Assembly: GCA_009377755.1 (NCBI GenBank)
Contig: WHTM01000003.1
Location: forward strand, 124,001-188,000
Direction: 5' to 3'
Length of the DNA: 64,000 nucleotides
From: Hyphomicrobiales bacterium
Lineage (GTDB): Bacteria; Pseudomonadota; Alphaproteobacteria; Rhizobiales; Xanthobacteraceae
Of this stretch, positions 24,807-32,888 are shown in pieces. A program made the translations under genes and the position numbers. Position 1 is the stretch's first letter, and each line of letters opens with the position of its first letter. The notes under the pieces are model-generated. The model ran no database searches. It was not told the origin of the DNA and was given only the letters and a program-made list of their open reading frames with translations.

Positions 24807-25649
24807 ATGTCCGAAGGTGATGCCGATCGCGTCCGCGACGCACTGCTGGCGCGGTTCGGCGAAAGCCCGCCGGTCGACGCCTCGCTTGCTGGGATCGACG
24901 AACTGGCACGCATGGCCGGGCACCGCACCCATCGCCGCTATACCGAGCGGGCGGTCGGGGCGGACCTCGTGCGGCTGCTCTGCGCCTGCGCGCTGTCGGC
25001 GCCGTCGAAGAGCGACCTGCAGCAGGCCGACATCATGATCGTCAGCGATCCGGCAAAGCGTGACGTCATCGCCGACCTTCTTCCCGACCAGCCGCACGTG
25101 CGCGACGCGCCGGTGTTCCTGGTGTTTCTCGCCAATGGCCGCCGCTTTCACGACCTGTTCGCGAGGCGTGACAGGCCGTTCGTCAACGACCACCTCGACG
25201 CGTTCTTCAATTCCACGGTCGATGCCGCACTGGTGCTGGCGAGCTTCTTGCGCGCTGCCGAAGCGGTCGGCCTCGGCTGCTGCCCGATCAGCGTGATCCG
25301 CGACCATGCGGCGACTGTGAGCGCGCTGCTGGACTTGCCGGAGCGGGTGATCCCGGTGTCCGGGCTCTGCCTCGGCTGGCCGGCCGATACGCCGCCGATC
25401 ACGCCACGCCTCGGTCTCGACCTGACCATCCACGAGAACCGCTACGACGACGGCGAAATCGCTGCCCGCATCGCCGCCTCTGACCGGCGCCGTGCTGGCC
25501 GGATGCCCTACCGGCGTCAGCGCGACGAGGCACGCTGGGGCACCGCGCCGGACTACGGCTGGTCCGAAGACAAGGCCCGGCAATACGCGACGCCGCAGCG
25601 CGCGGACTTCGGCGCCTTCGTGCGCGGCAAGGGCTTTCGGCTGGATTGA
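24807..25649 (+). CDS. Nitroreductase family protein (NfsA-like flavoprotein)
   Basis: 280 aa FMN-dependent oxidoreductase. HRTHRRYTERAV followed by LLCACALSAPSKSDLQQADIMIV is the FMN-binding start of the NfsA/FRP group. DAALVLASFLRAAEAVGLGCCPIS is the conserved dimer helix and second FMN contact. The C-terminal extension (YDD ... RADFGAFVRGKGF) also fits NfsA-like proteins. AGGAAGG lies 6 bp before the ATG. It would use NAD(P)H to reduce quinones, nitro groups or flavins; the natural substrate is unknown. Confidence 0.88.
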   Translation: MSEGDADRVRDALLARFGESPPVDASLAGIDELARMAGHRTHRRYTERAVGADLVRLLCACALSAPSKSDLQQADIMIVSDPAKRDVIADLLPDQPHVRDAPVFLVFLANGRRFHDLFARRDRPFVNDHLDAFFNSTVDAALVLASFLRAAEAVGLGCCPISVIRDHAATVSALLDLPERVIPVSGLCLGWPADTPPITPRLGLDLTIHENRYDDGEIAARIAASDRRRAGRMPYRRQRDEARWGTAPDYGWSEDKARQYATPQRADFGAFVRGKGFRLD

Positions 25650-25658
25650 GCCGGTGCT

Positions 25659-25726
25659 GTCCTCCCCGCGAAAGCGGGACCGATACGCCGAGTACTCTCG
25701 ATAGGTCTGTGGTTATGGGGCCCCGG
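25659..25726. repeat. Degenerate family A intergenic repeat (copy 4)
   Basis: The left arm GTCCTCCCCGCGAAAGCGGGACC and internal ATACGCCGAGTA...GTGGTTATGGGG match the copies at 5454 and 7011, but the right arm is eroded into CCCCGGCTCCGG. Confidence 0.7.
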
Positions 25727-25832
25727 CTCCGGAGTGCTGGGCGCTCGATGCCGCCGGCCGGCCGCCAGCGCCAGCCGGCCGCCAGCGCGCCGAGATCGCC
25801 GCGGCCCATGCAAAAATTGCAGATTAGCCACG

Positions 25833-25861
25833 TTGAAAGCTTCCGCTTCGTCCCGGTTAAT
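25833..25861 (+). promoter_or_regulatory. Candidate sigma-70-type promoter of the rpfF-like gene
   Basis: TTGAAA (25833-25838) and GTTAAT (25856-25861) are separated by 17 bp inside a locally AT-rich stretch that contrasts with the GC-rich repeats upstream. Transcription would start near 25868. That leaves almost no leader for the ATG at 25873, so the mRNA is leaderless or translation begins at 25912. Confidence 0.4.
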
Positions 25862-25872
25862 AACTTGTTAAG

Positions 25873-26937
25873 ATGATGACGGAGCGGCAGTCACGAGGCT
25901 GGAACCGCCTAATGATAGCCACATTGCGATGGACTGCAAATCTCGTCGGAACAAGGTCCGACATCAAGCCGCACACTCCACAGATCGGGCGCCCGCGCAT
26001 TCGTGCAGAATCGCCGTTGTGGACGCTGCGACGCAGCGAGCTTGGCCGCGTGGTGCGCGAGCCGATCCCGACACAGCCGCAGCTCGATGGTCCTGAGCCG
26101 CGACCGCACTTCGAGGAACTTGATCTTTTCGGCGATCCCGACGGTAAGACCTTGTGGTGCTACATGCGCCCGAAGGGGCGGCCGAGCTTCACGCCGTCGT
26201 TGTTGCACGAGTTGATCGGGTTACGCTGCTCGTTGCAGGCGGCGCACGCCACTCCGTACTCAGATCCGCCCCCGCGATACTTCGTCGGCGGATCGCGATT
26301 GCCGCGCATCTACAATCTCGGCGGCGACCTGACCTATTTCGCCGAGAAGATCCGCACGCAGGATCACGAAGGCCTGCGGCGTTACGCCTACGACTGCGTC
26401 GACGTGGGTTACCATATGTGGACCGGTTTCGAGTTGCCGATGATCACCATCGCGCTGGTGCAGGGCGATGCGCTCGGCGGGGGTTTCGAAGGCGCGCTCT
26501 CGTTCAACGTGATCGTCGCGGAAAAGAGCGCCAAGTTCGGCTTGCCGGAAATCCTGGTCAATCTTTTCCCCGGAATGGGCGCCTACAGCTTCATATCGCG
26601 TAAGCTCGATGCGGCGCGTGCCGAGCGCATGATCCTCAGCGGCGACATCTATTCGGCCAAGCAGCTATACGACCTTGGCCTGATCGACATCCTTGCCGAG
26701 GACGGGCAAGGTGAAGCGGCGGTGCGCGACTACATCGCGCGCAACGTCAAGCATCATGCCGTGCATCGCAGCATCCGTGCGGTCCGCAACCGCATCATCC
26801 CGCTGACGCTCGACGAGCTGCGGGACGTCGCGGACGTCTGGGTCGAGCACGCGTTGCGGCTGGATGAGTCCGATCTGCGCAAGATGGAGCGGCTGCGGTC
26901 CGCTCAGGACCGGCGTCTGGCCAGCGAAAAGGCCTGA
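25873..26937 (+). CDS. rpfF: RpfF-like DSF (diffusible signal factor) synthase, crotonase family
   Basis: RpfF converts 3-hydroxyacyl-ACP to cis-2-unsaturated fatty acid signals, by dehydration and thioester cleavage. Residues about 80-350 follow the RpfF pattern closely: YNLGGDLTYFAEKIR, ALVQGDALGGGFEGALSFN, FGLPEILVNLFPGMGAYSF. Glu206 and Glu226 correspond to the two catalytic glutamates of Xanthomonas RpfF (Glu141 and Glu161). The FPGMGAYSF segment separates it from ordinary enoyl-CoA hydratases. The 354-residue product has a basic N-terminal extension of about 70 residues compared with the ~290 aa RpfF. An ATG at 25912 would shorten it by 13 residues. It converges on the RpfC-like kinase gene with a 28-bp gap. 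The comparison with RpfF is from memory. Confidence 0.88.
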   Translation: MMTERQSRGWNRLMIATLRWTANLVGTRSDIKPHTPQIGRPRIRAESPLWTLRRSELGRVVREPIPTQPQLDGPEPRPHFEELDLFGDPDGKTLWCYMRPKGRPSFTPSLLHELIGLRCSLQAAHATPYSDPPPRYFVGGSRLPRIYNLGGDLTYFAEKIRTQDHEGLRRYAYDCVDVGYHMWTGFELPMITIALVQGDALGGGFEGALSFNVIVAEKSAKFGLPEILVNLFPGMGAYSFISRKLDAARAERMILSGDIYSAKQLYDLGLIDILAEDGQGEAAVRDYIARNVKHHAVHRSIRAVRNRIIPLTLDELRDVADVWVEHALRLDESDLRKMERLRSAQDRRLASEKA

Positions 26938-26943
26938 GCCCAA

Positions 26944-26980
26944 GCGGCGGCCTCAGGCGGCGGCCTCAGGCGGCGGCCTT
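26944..26980. repeat. Short tandem repeat at the rpfF/rpfC convergence
   Basis: About three copies of a 13-bp unit GGCGGCGGCCTCA cover the intergenic gap and the last codons of the kinase gene. Its TGA stop (minus strand, 26966-26968) lies within the second unit. Loss of one unit would remove or shift the stop. Confidence 0.75.
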
Positions 26981-29509
26981 GCTTTCCAACGCCTCGCGGA
27001 CGCGCTTGAATTCGGCTTCCAGTTCGCTGACATGGTCTGAGCCGTCGTTGTGCAGCGTTTCCGCATCGATCTGCCGCCAGGCGAGGCACTTCTCGTAGAC
27101 GCCGCGTGCGCCGACATTGGCGGCGCCGCTGCGCAGGGCATGTGCCCGCTCGCGGAAGGTATCGACGTCGCCTGAACGAACCGCGTCCGCGAGTTCGCAT
27201 AGCACGTCGATTGAATCGTCGAGAAACTGCTGAACCAGGTCGTTCACGAAGTCCTCGCCACCGATCCGTTTCAGCTCCTCGAGCTTGTAGGCGTCGACTG
27301 CCAGCGGGGCCGACCCGGTTTCGACCGCGGCGGTGCCGGCGTCAGGCTCCTCGGTGGCAATCGCCTTTGCCGCGGCGTCGTGCTTGGAGCGCACGACCCG
27401 GTCGATGACTTCGATCAGACGAGCCGGTTCGATCGGCTTGGTCAGGCAGCCGTCCATGCCGGCCCGCTCGCAGCGCTCGCTCACCTCCACTGTGGCGTCG
27501 GCCGTCAGCGCCACGATCGGAGTATGCTTCTGCCCGAGGGCACCGAAGCGGTACAGCTTTGTCGCTTCGATGCCGTTCATTACCGGCATGTTGATATCCA
27601 TCAGCACAAGGTCGAAATCGTGCTCGTGCAGCGCTTCCAGTGCGGCCTCGCCGTGCTCGACGATGGTCACGTCGTGTCCCACCTTTTCGAGAATTTTGCT
27701 GATGACCTTCTGATTGGTGCGATTGTCCTCGGCGACCAGGATCGACAGTCGGCGATGCAGTTGAGGAGCCGGGAATGTGGTGACGTTCGACATGTCGGCC
27801 CCGTGGCGGCATCCGTTGGCGACGGCAATCGCCACGCCGACGCCGGCGCTGTCGATCGGTCGCGGCAGCGTCGTGATGAAAAGGCTGCGCTGCGGCTCGG
27901 GCAGCATTCCGGTGTGGTCGCTGTCGGTGACGGCGATCAGCAGCGCCGCCGTGGCCTGGTCGTCTCCGGCTAGCCGCCGCGTCAGCGCTGTGGCCGCGTC
28001 GGCGTCATCCGGCAACTCAAGAATCGCGATCGGTTGCCGGATGCCGTCCTGCCGCGCCGCATCGAGAAGTGCGGCCGCCTCGGCCGCGGTATCGGCGAAC
28101 TGCGGCGCGGGGAGACTTGCCCGCAGCAGGGCGCGCGTCGTGACGTTCGTCGACAACAGGACGATCGGTTCCGCTGCCGACAGGGGCAAGTTCCGCGCAT
28201 CCTCCTGCACGCCGATGTCGATCTCGAACCAGAACGTGCTGCCCTGCGCCGGCGCGCTGATGACGCCGATGGCGCCGCCCTGCAGCTCGACGAGCTGCTT
28301 GACGATCGCAAGGCCCAGCCCGGTTCCGCCGAACTGATCGATGATCTTCTCGTTCGCCTGGGTGAAGCTCTCGAAGATGCGCTTCTGCGACTCTTCGACG
28401 ATGCCGATGCCGGTGTCGGTGACCTCGACGCGCAAACGCAATCTGTTTTCGAACCGGGCGACCGCGTCGACGGCGATGACAACATGCCCGGCGGTGGTGA
28501 ACTTCACCGCATTGCTCGCCAGATTGACCAAAATGTCCTCGAGCTGCCTCTTCTCGCCGAACAGGTGCTGCGGCGTGCGCGAGGTGACGTGCAGAGCGAA
28601 ACGCAGGCCCTTGGCCTGCACCTGCACCAGCAGCAGCCGGCGAATGCCGCCGAGCAGGCCATACAGGTCGAACGGCTCGACCCGCGACGGCATCCGTCCG
28701 GCCTCGATGCGGGAGAAGTCGAGGATGGTATTGATGAGGTTGAGCAGCGTGCGGCCGGACTGGCCGATCGTCTGCGTCATGTCCCGTTGTTCGGCATCGA
28801 GCCGGGTGTCGCGCAGCAGGTCGCTCAACCCGATAACGGCGCTGAGTGGCGTCCGCAGTTCGTGGCTGACGCTGGCGAGGAACAGGCTCTTCGCCTTGCT
28901 GGCCTCCTCGGCCTGGCGCTTGGCGTCCGAGAGCTTGCGGATCAGGCTCGACACGTAGATCGGCAGCAGAATGAGGCCGCTGGTCAGTCCCGCCGATAGC
29001 GGTAAATGGCTATGCCAGAACTCCGTCGTCAGCACCACAATGGTGAACGAGACGACTCCGCAGGCGGCGGCCGCCGCCAGGTAGGTCAGGCCGAAGCGAA
29101 AGCCGTTGCCGAAAATCACCCAGAGGTAGATTGGGTAGAGCGGCGCCATCGCTTCGCCGCCGATGTGCATGCAGTACGAAAAGATGCCGAAATCGATCAG
29201 CATCCCGATCAGACGCCGCGCCACTGAAACGCCGGGCCGGTAAAGGATGTGGCCGAACAGGGCGAAGGAGCAGGTCCAATAGAGCGCGAGCAATGGACCG
29301 GCAGCGTCGAGCATCCCGGCGGCACTGGCGTTACCAAAGCCGCTGGCGACCACGAGGTAGATGAGCGTGAGCCCGCTCAGCACCAGGCGGTTGATCGTCA
29401 TCTCATGCTCGGTATCGGGCCGCTTGCGCAGCCGTCCGCCGATCCACGACAGCGCATCGGCGATCCGCCGCGCGTCGCTTCTGCCGCCTATCGTGGCATG
29501 GGTCTCCAT
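26966..29509 (-). CDS. rpfC: RpfC-like hybrid sensor histidine kinase (TM input, HK, REC, Hpt)
   Basis: 847 aa. The membrane input domain (residues about 40-190, five or six helices) contains ARRLIGMLIDF ... GEAMAPLYPIYLWVIFGNGFRFG, which matches the DSF-sensing region of Xanthomonas RpfC as I recall it. A HisKA domain has phospho-acceptor His216 (SHELRTP); the ATPase domain has DTGIGI (365-370) and GGTGLGLAI. Residues 445-565 look like a receiver without an acceptor Asp. The active receiver has Asp638 and Lys691. A C-terminal Hpt domain has His790 (AHALRSG). Full phosphorelay logic is therefore present. The ATG is 2 bp after the stop of the upstream receiver-GGDEF-EAL gene, so the two are translationally coupled. 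Confidence 0.9.
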   Translation of the reverse strand: METHATIGGRSDARRIADALSWIGGRLRKRPDTEHEMTINRLVLSGLTLIYLVVASGFGNASAAGMLDAAGPLLALYWTCSFALFGHILYRPGVSVARRLIGMLIDFGIFSYCMHIGGEAMAPLYPIYLWVIFGNGFRFGLTYLAAAAACGVVSFTIVVLTTEFWHSHLPLSAGLTSGLILLPIYVSSLIRKLSDAKRQAEEASKAKSLFLASVSHELRTPLSAVIGLSDLLRDTRLDAEQRDMTQTIGQSGRTLLNLINTILDFSRIEAGRMPSRVEPFDLYGLLGGIRRLLLVQVQAKGLRFALHVTSRTPQHLFGEKRQLEDILVNLASNAVKFTTAGHVVIAVDAVARFENRLRLRVEVTDTGIGIVEESQKRIFESFTQANEKIIDQFGGTGLGLAIVKQLVELQGGAIGVISAPAQGSTFWFEIDIGVQEDARNLPLSAAEPIVLLSTNVTTRALLRASLPAPQFADTAAEAAALLDAARQDGIRQPIAILELPDDADAATALTRRLAGDDQATAALLIAVTDSDHTGMLPEPQRSLFITTLPRPIDSAGVGVAIAVANGCRHGADMSNVTTFPAPQLHRRLSILVAEDNRTNQKVISKILEKVGHDVTIVEHGEAALEALHEHDFDLVLMDINMPVMNGIEATKLYRFGALGQKHTPIVALTADATVEVSERCERAGMDGCLTKPIEPARLIEVIDRVVRSKHDAAAKAIATEEPDAGTAAVETGSAPLAVDAYKLEELKRIGGEDFVNDLVQQFLDDSIDVLCELADAVRSGDVDTFRERAHALRSGAANVGARGVYEKCLAWRQIDAETLHNDGSDHVSELEAEFKRVREALESKAAA

Positions 29510-29511
29510 GA

Positions 29512-31644
29512 CTATGCGCTGCGCTTGAGCTTCTGTTCGCCGATGGCGCGGGCGACAAATTCGCTGGATGGCATCGGCTTGCCGAAGAAATAGCCCTGCA
29601 CTTCATCGCACCCTTCGGCATGCAGCAGCGAGACCTGCTCCGCGGACTCGACGCCTTCGGCGATGACTTCGAGCTCGAGACTGTGCCCCAAGCTCACGAT
29701 GGCGCGAACGATGGCGGCATCGTGCGGATTGGAGCCGAGATCACGGACGAATGACTGGTCGATCTTCAGGCGGTCGATCGGGAAGTGCTTGATGTAGGTG
29801 AGGGAGGAGTAGCGCGTGCCGAAATCGTCGATCGAGATGCTGACGCCGAGCTCGTGCAACTGGCGCAGATCGCGCACCACCGCTTCGGTCTGCTCCAGCA
29901 GCATGCTTTCGGTCAGCTCGAGATCGAGCCGGCGGGGGTCGAGGCCGGTATCGCCCAACACGCGCGCAACCAGGAGCGGCACGCTCTGCTTCTGGAACTG
30001 AATCGATGACAGGTTGACGCCGATGCGCAGCGGCGGCAGGCCGCGCTGCTGCCAGGTGGCGGCCTCACGGCATGCTTCGCGAAGTACCCATTCATTGATC
30101 GGCAGGATCAATCCCGTCTTCTCGGCGCGCGGCAGGAACTCGGCGGGACCGACCAGTCCGCGGTCGGGCGTCTGCCAGCGTACCAGCGCTTCGGCACCGA
30201 CGATGCGGCGGGTGCGGAGGTCGATCTGCGGCTGGAAATGCAGCAGGAACTGGTTCTGGTTGACCGCCTCACGCAGCCGCGAATCGAGCACCAGAGCTTC
30301 GCGGGCGCGCGAAATCATGTCGGCGGCGTAGAAGCGGAAGCGATTTCCACCGTCGCCCTTGGCCTGATACATGGCCAGATCGGCGTTCTTCAGCAGTTCC
30401 TGTGCATCCATGCCGTCGCGCGGATGTACCGTGACGCCGACGCTCGCCGTGATCTCGACCAGATCGTCGGCGAACACGAACGGCTGCGAGACCGTTGCGA
30501 CGACCTGCTGGGCGAACTGTTCCGCCTCCTCGTGCGTCGCGTTCGTCTGCAGCACGACGAACTCGTCGCCCTCGAGCCGTGCGACGGCGTCGCTATCCTT
30601 GGTCAGCGCTTGCAGGCGTCGCGCGATTCCCTTCAGGAATCGATCGCCGACACCATGGCCGAGGGCGTCGTTGACGTTCTTGAACGCATCGAGATCGATC
30701 CTGTGCAACGCGAACGGCCGATCGCCGCGCCGCGCCAGGACGAATTCCCGCCGCAACAGATCGGAGAGCAGCGTCCGGTTCGGCAGGCCGGTCAGCGAGT
30801 CGTGCTGCGCCATGTGCAGCAGATGGTCCTCGGCGCGCTTGTGCTCGGTGATGTCGAGCGAGCTTGTCAGCACGCCGATGACGGCATTGGAATGGTCCCG
30901 CAGCGGCGACTTGCTCGTGAGGAACACGCGTTTCACGCCGGAGCGATCGGTGATCGCTTCCTCGTAGCTCGGGAGCGGCTTGCCGGTCCGAAACACCTTG
31001 CGGTCGAGCGCACGGCTGCGCGCGCCGGGATCCTCGCCGAACAACGCGGCGATCTCTTTGCCGACGACCGCGGTCGAATCGAGTCCCGTGATCGACATCT
31101 GATAGGCATTGACGAATAGGAAGCGGCCGTCCTTGTCGGCGGCGCTGATCATCGCTGGAACGGTATCGATCACCTGCGCCAGCCGTTCGCTGGAATCGCG
31201 CAAGGCCTCCTGGCTGTGTTCAAGCTTGCGCTCGAGGCCCGCGGCGCGGCTCGCGAGCATGAGCTGCTGGTGCCGCAGTTTCAACAGGTTGCGCGCGCGG
31301 GTAATGAATTCCTGATGGTCGATTGGGCTGCGCAGGAAGTCGGTCGCGCCGGCCTGCAGCGCCTGCAGGCGGAACTCGCGCTCCTCGTAGACCGTGATGA
31401 CGATGATGGGAATCTCGGCGAGCTGCGGGTGTCCGCGGAACCGGCGAATGAACTCCGCGCCGTCCATCGACGGCATCTTGTAGTCGGTGACGACCAGATC
31501 GGGCGTATGTGTCTCCAGCCAGACCAACGCGTCTGCCGGATCGCCGAACGAATGCACCTGCGCGTCCGCCTCGATCGACGCGGTGAGCTTGGCAAAAATC
31601 TTCCGGTTGGTGGCCCGGTCGTCGAGAATGACGATGACAGACAT
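29512..31644 (-). CDS. RpfG-like receiver fused to PAS-GGDEF-EAL (c-di-GMP turnover protein)
   Basis: 710 aa. The receiver (2-125) begins VIVILDDRATNRK and includes TPDLVVTDYKMPSMDG with acceptor Asp54. It resembles the RpfG receiver, but the conserved switch lysine is Ser106 (FLRSP). PAS spans about 150-270 and ends DITEHKRAED; GGDEF about 275-440; EAL about 450-700. The cyclase signature is EGDEF (358-362), so synthesis may be weak. The phosphodiesterase set appears complete: EAL (485-487), Asn544, Glu576, Asp606-Asp607, Lys627, Glu663 and Gln683. It is the first gene of a two-gene operon with the RpfC-like kinase. Where Xanthomonas uses an HD-GYP phosphodiesterase as output, this protein offers an EAL domain. 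GGAGG lies about 16 bp before the ATG. Confidence 0.9.
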   Translation of the reverse strand: MSVIVILDDRATNRKIFAKLTASIEADAQVHSFGDPADALVWLETHTPDLVVTDYKMPSMDGAEFIRRFRGHPQLAEIPIIVITVYEEREFRLQALQAGATDFLRSPIDHQEFITRARNLLKLRHQQLMLASRAAGLERKLEHSQEALRDSSERLAQVIDTVPAMISAADKDGRFLFVNAYQMSITGLDSTAVVGKEIAALFGEDPGARSRALDRKVFRTGKPLPSYEEAITDRSGVKRVFLTSKSPLRDHSNAVIGVLTSSLDITEHKRAEDHLLHMAQHDSLTGLPNRTLLSDLLRREFVLARRGDRPFALHRIDLDAFKNVNDALGHGVGDRFLKGIARRLQALTKDSDAVARLEGDEFVVLQTNATHEEAEQFAQQVVATVSQPFVFADDLVEITASVGVTVHPRDGMDAQELLKNADLAMYQAKGDGGNRFRFYAADMISRAREALVLDSRLREAVNQNQFLLHFQPQIDLRTRRIVGAEALVRWQTPDRGLVGPAEFLPRAEKTGLILPINEWVLREACREAATWQQRGLPPLRIGVNLSSIQFQKQSVPLLVARVLGDTGLDPRRLDLELTESMLLEQTEAVVRDLRQLHELGVSISIDDFGTRYSSLTYIKHFPIDRLKIDQSFVRDLGSNPHDAAIVRAIVSLGHSLELEVIAEGVESAEQVSLLHAEGCDEVQGYFFGKPMPSSEFVARAIGEQKLKRSA

Positions 31645-31918
31645 GCGCTGCGCTCTCTTTCCTCCGTTGTGGCGGAAAAGCGTCCCAACACGGCCGGACG
31701 ATAGCGGGGCGCACTAAAGATTCGGACGACGAATTGCGTAAAATTCGCCGCAAAGGGACTGCCAAGGCGTCAAGGGGGCAACGGCCGATTGCTTATTCCA
31801 CAGATGCAACCGGACCTTATCGGTCCGAATTCACAAATGACGCAAATTCGGATCCACCTTCCGCAGCGGCATTGACGCTCCGGTTACCATGCTTGCTCAT
31901 CATACCGAGTACCGAATA

Positions 31919-32785
31919 CTATTCCGCAGCCTTCACCGATCCCGCCGCGCGCCCGAGGAAGGCCTCGAGCGCCGCGATCTCCGCCTTGTCGCCGGCGTAG
32001 TCCTGGGCGAGCTGCTCGTAGACGCGCGCGGTGCCGTCGAAGATCGAATGCGCTGCCGCATCCTCGCCGACGAACGCGGCAATCTCGTCCATCTCCGCGA
32101 CCCAACGATAGGCCTTGGCGTACATCTGCGGAATTTGCCGGTCGAACCAGGCGAGCAGCGCGGGCTGGCTTTGGTCAAGCTCGGCGCGCAAGTCGTCGGC
32201 GGTGCCGGCGCGCGAGGCCGCCAGCATCATGGCGGCGGCAAGGGCCGTGATGCCCTTGGTGATGCCCGCATAGGACATCTTCACCGCAGAGGCTGCCCCC
32301 ACCGGCCCGTCGAGCAGGTGAATCTTGAGGCCGAATTGTGCCAGCCCAGCGAAATCCACCGCGCGCGGACCGGAGGCATAGAAGGTCGGCCCCTTATATC
32401 CCTCCTTGGGCGGTCCGCCGATGATGCCCGCGTCGACGAAGCCGCACCCGGTCCGCTCGATTGCGGCCGCAACGTGCGCGACCGTCTCCGGATTGACGGC
32501 GTTGCAATCGACGAAGGTCGGCTTCTTGGCGGATACCGCCAGGATCGGCGCGAACCGCTCCGCCGTCGCCACCGCTTCCCCGGGCGGGATGATCGAGAGG
32601 ACGAATTCGGCCTCGCCGGCCTTGGCGTCCTGGGCGGGACGCATGCCCGCGGCGCGGGCCCGCGCCACGCTCGCCTCGCTGCGACCGGCCAGCGCGCACA
32701 TCACCGTTGCGCCATGCTCGGCGAGCCGGCGCCCGACCGCCGCGCCCATGGCCCCCGCCCCGATGATCATGATGACCGGTTGCAT
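31919..32785 (-). CDS. NAD(P)-dependent oxidoreductase with DUF1932 (6-phosphogluconate/hydroxyisobutyrate dehydrogenase-like)
   Basis: 288 aa. A Rossmann dinucleotide motif, IIGAGAMGAAVGRRLAEHGATV, opens the protein. IIPPGEAVATAERF and FVDAGIIGGPPKEGYKGPTFYASG match the beta-hydroxyacid dehydrogenase group. The second half (KMSYAGITKGITALAAAMMLAA ... EMDEIAAFVGEDAAAHSIFDGTARVYE) is the DUF1932 domain, giving the variant architecture. GAGAGG precedes the ATG. The substrate is probably a small beta-hydroxyacid. It is divergent from the TRAP-SBP-like gene. Confidence 0.88.
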   Translation of the reverse strand: MQPVIMIIGAGAMGAAVGRRLAEHGATVMCALAGRSEASVARARAAGMRPAQDAKAGEAEFVLSIIPPGEAVATAERFAPILAVSAKKPTFVDCNAVNPETVAHVAAAIERTGCGFVDAGIIGGPPKEGYKGPTFYASGPRAVDFAGLAQFGLKIHLLDGPVGAASAVKMSYAGITKGITALAAAMMLAASRAGTADDLRAELDQSQPALLAWFDRQIPQMYAKAYRWVAEMDEIAAFVGEDAAAHSIFDGTARVYEQLAQDYAGDKAEIAALEAFLGRAAGSVKAAE

Positions 32786-32888
32786 CGCGCGTCCTCTCTG
32801 GTAGTCGGATTAACCAAGCCTGTTTCCATTGCCGGGCGATGTCAATCGCCGGCCGCGGCTCGCCGGGCTGAGCAAGGAAATGTTAACG

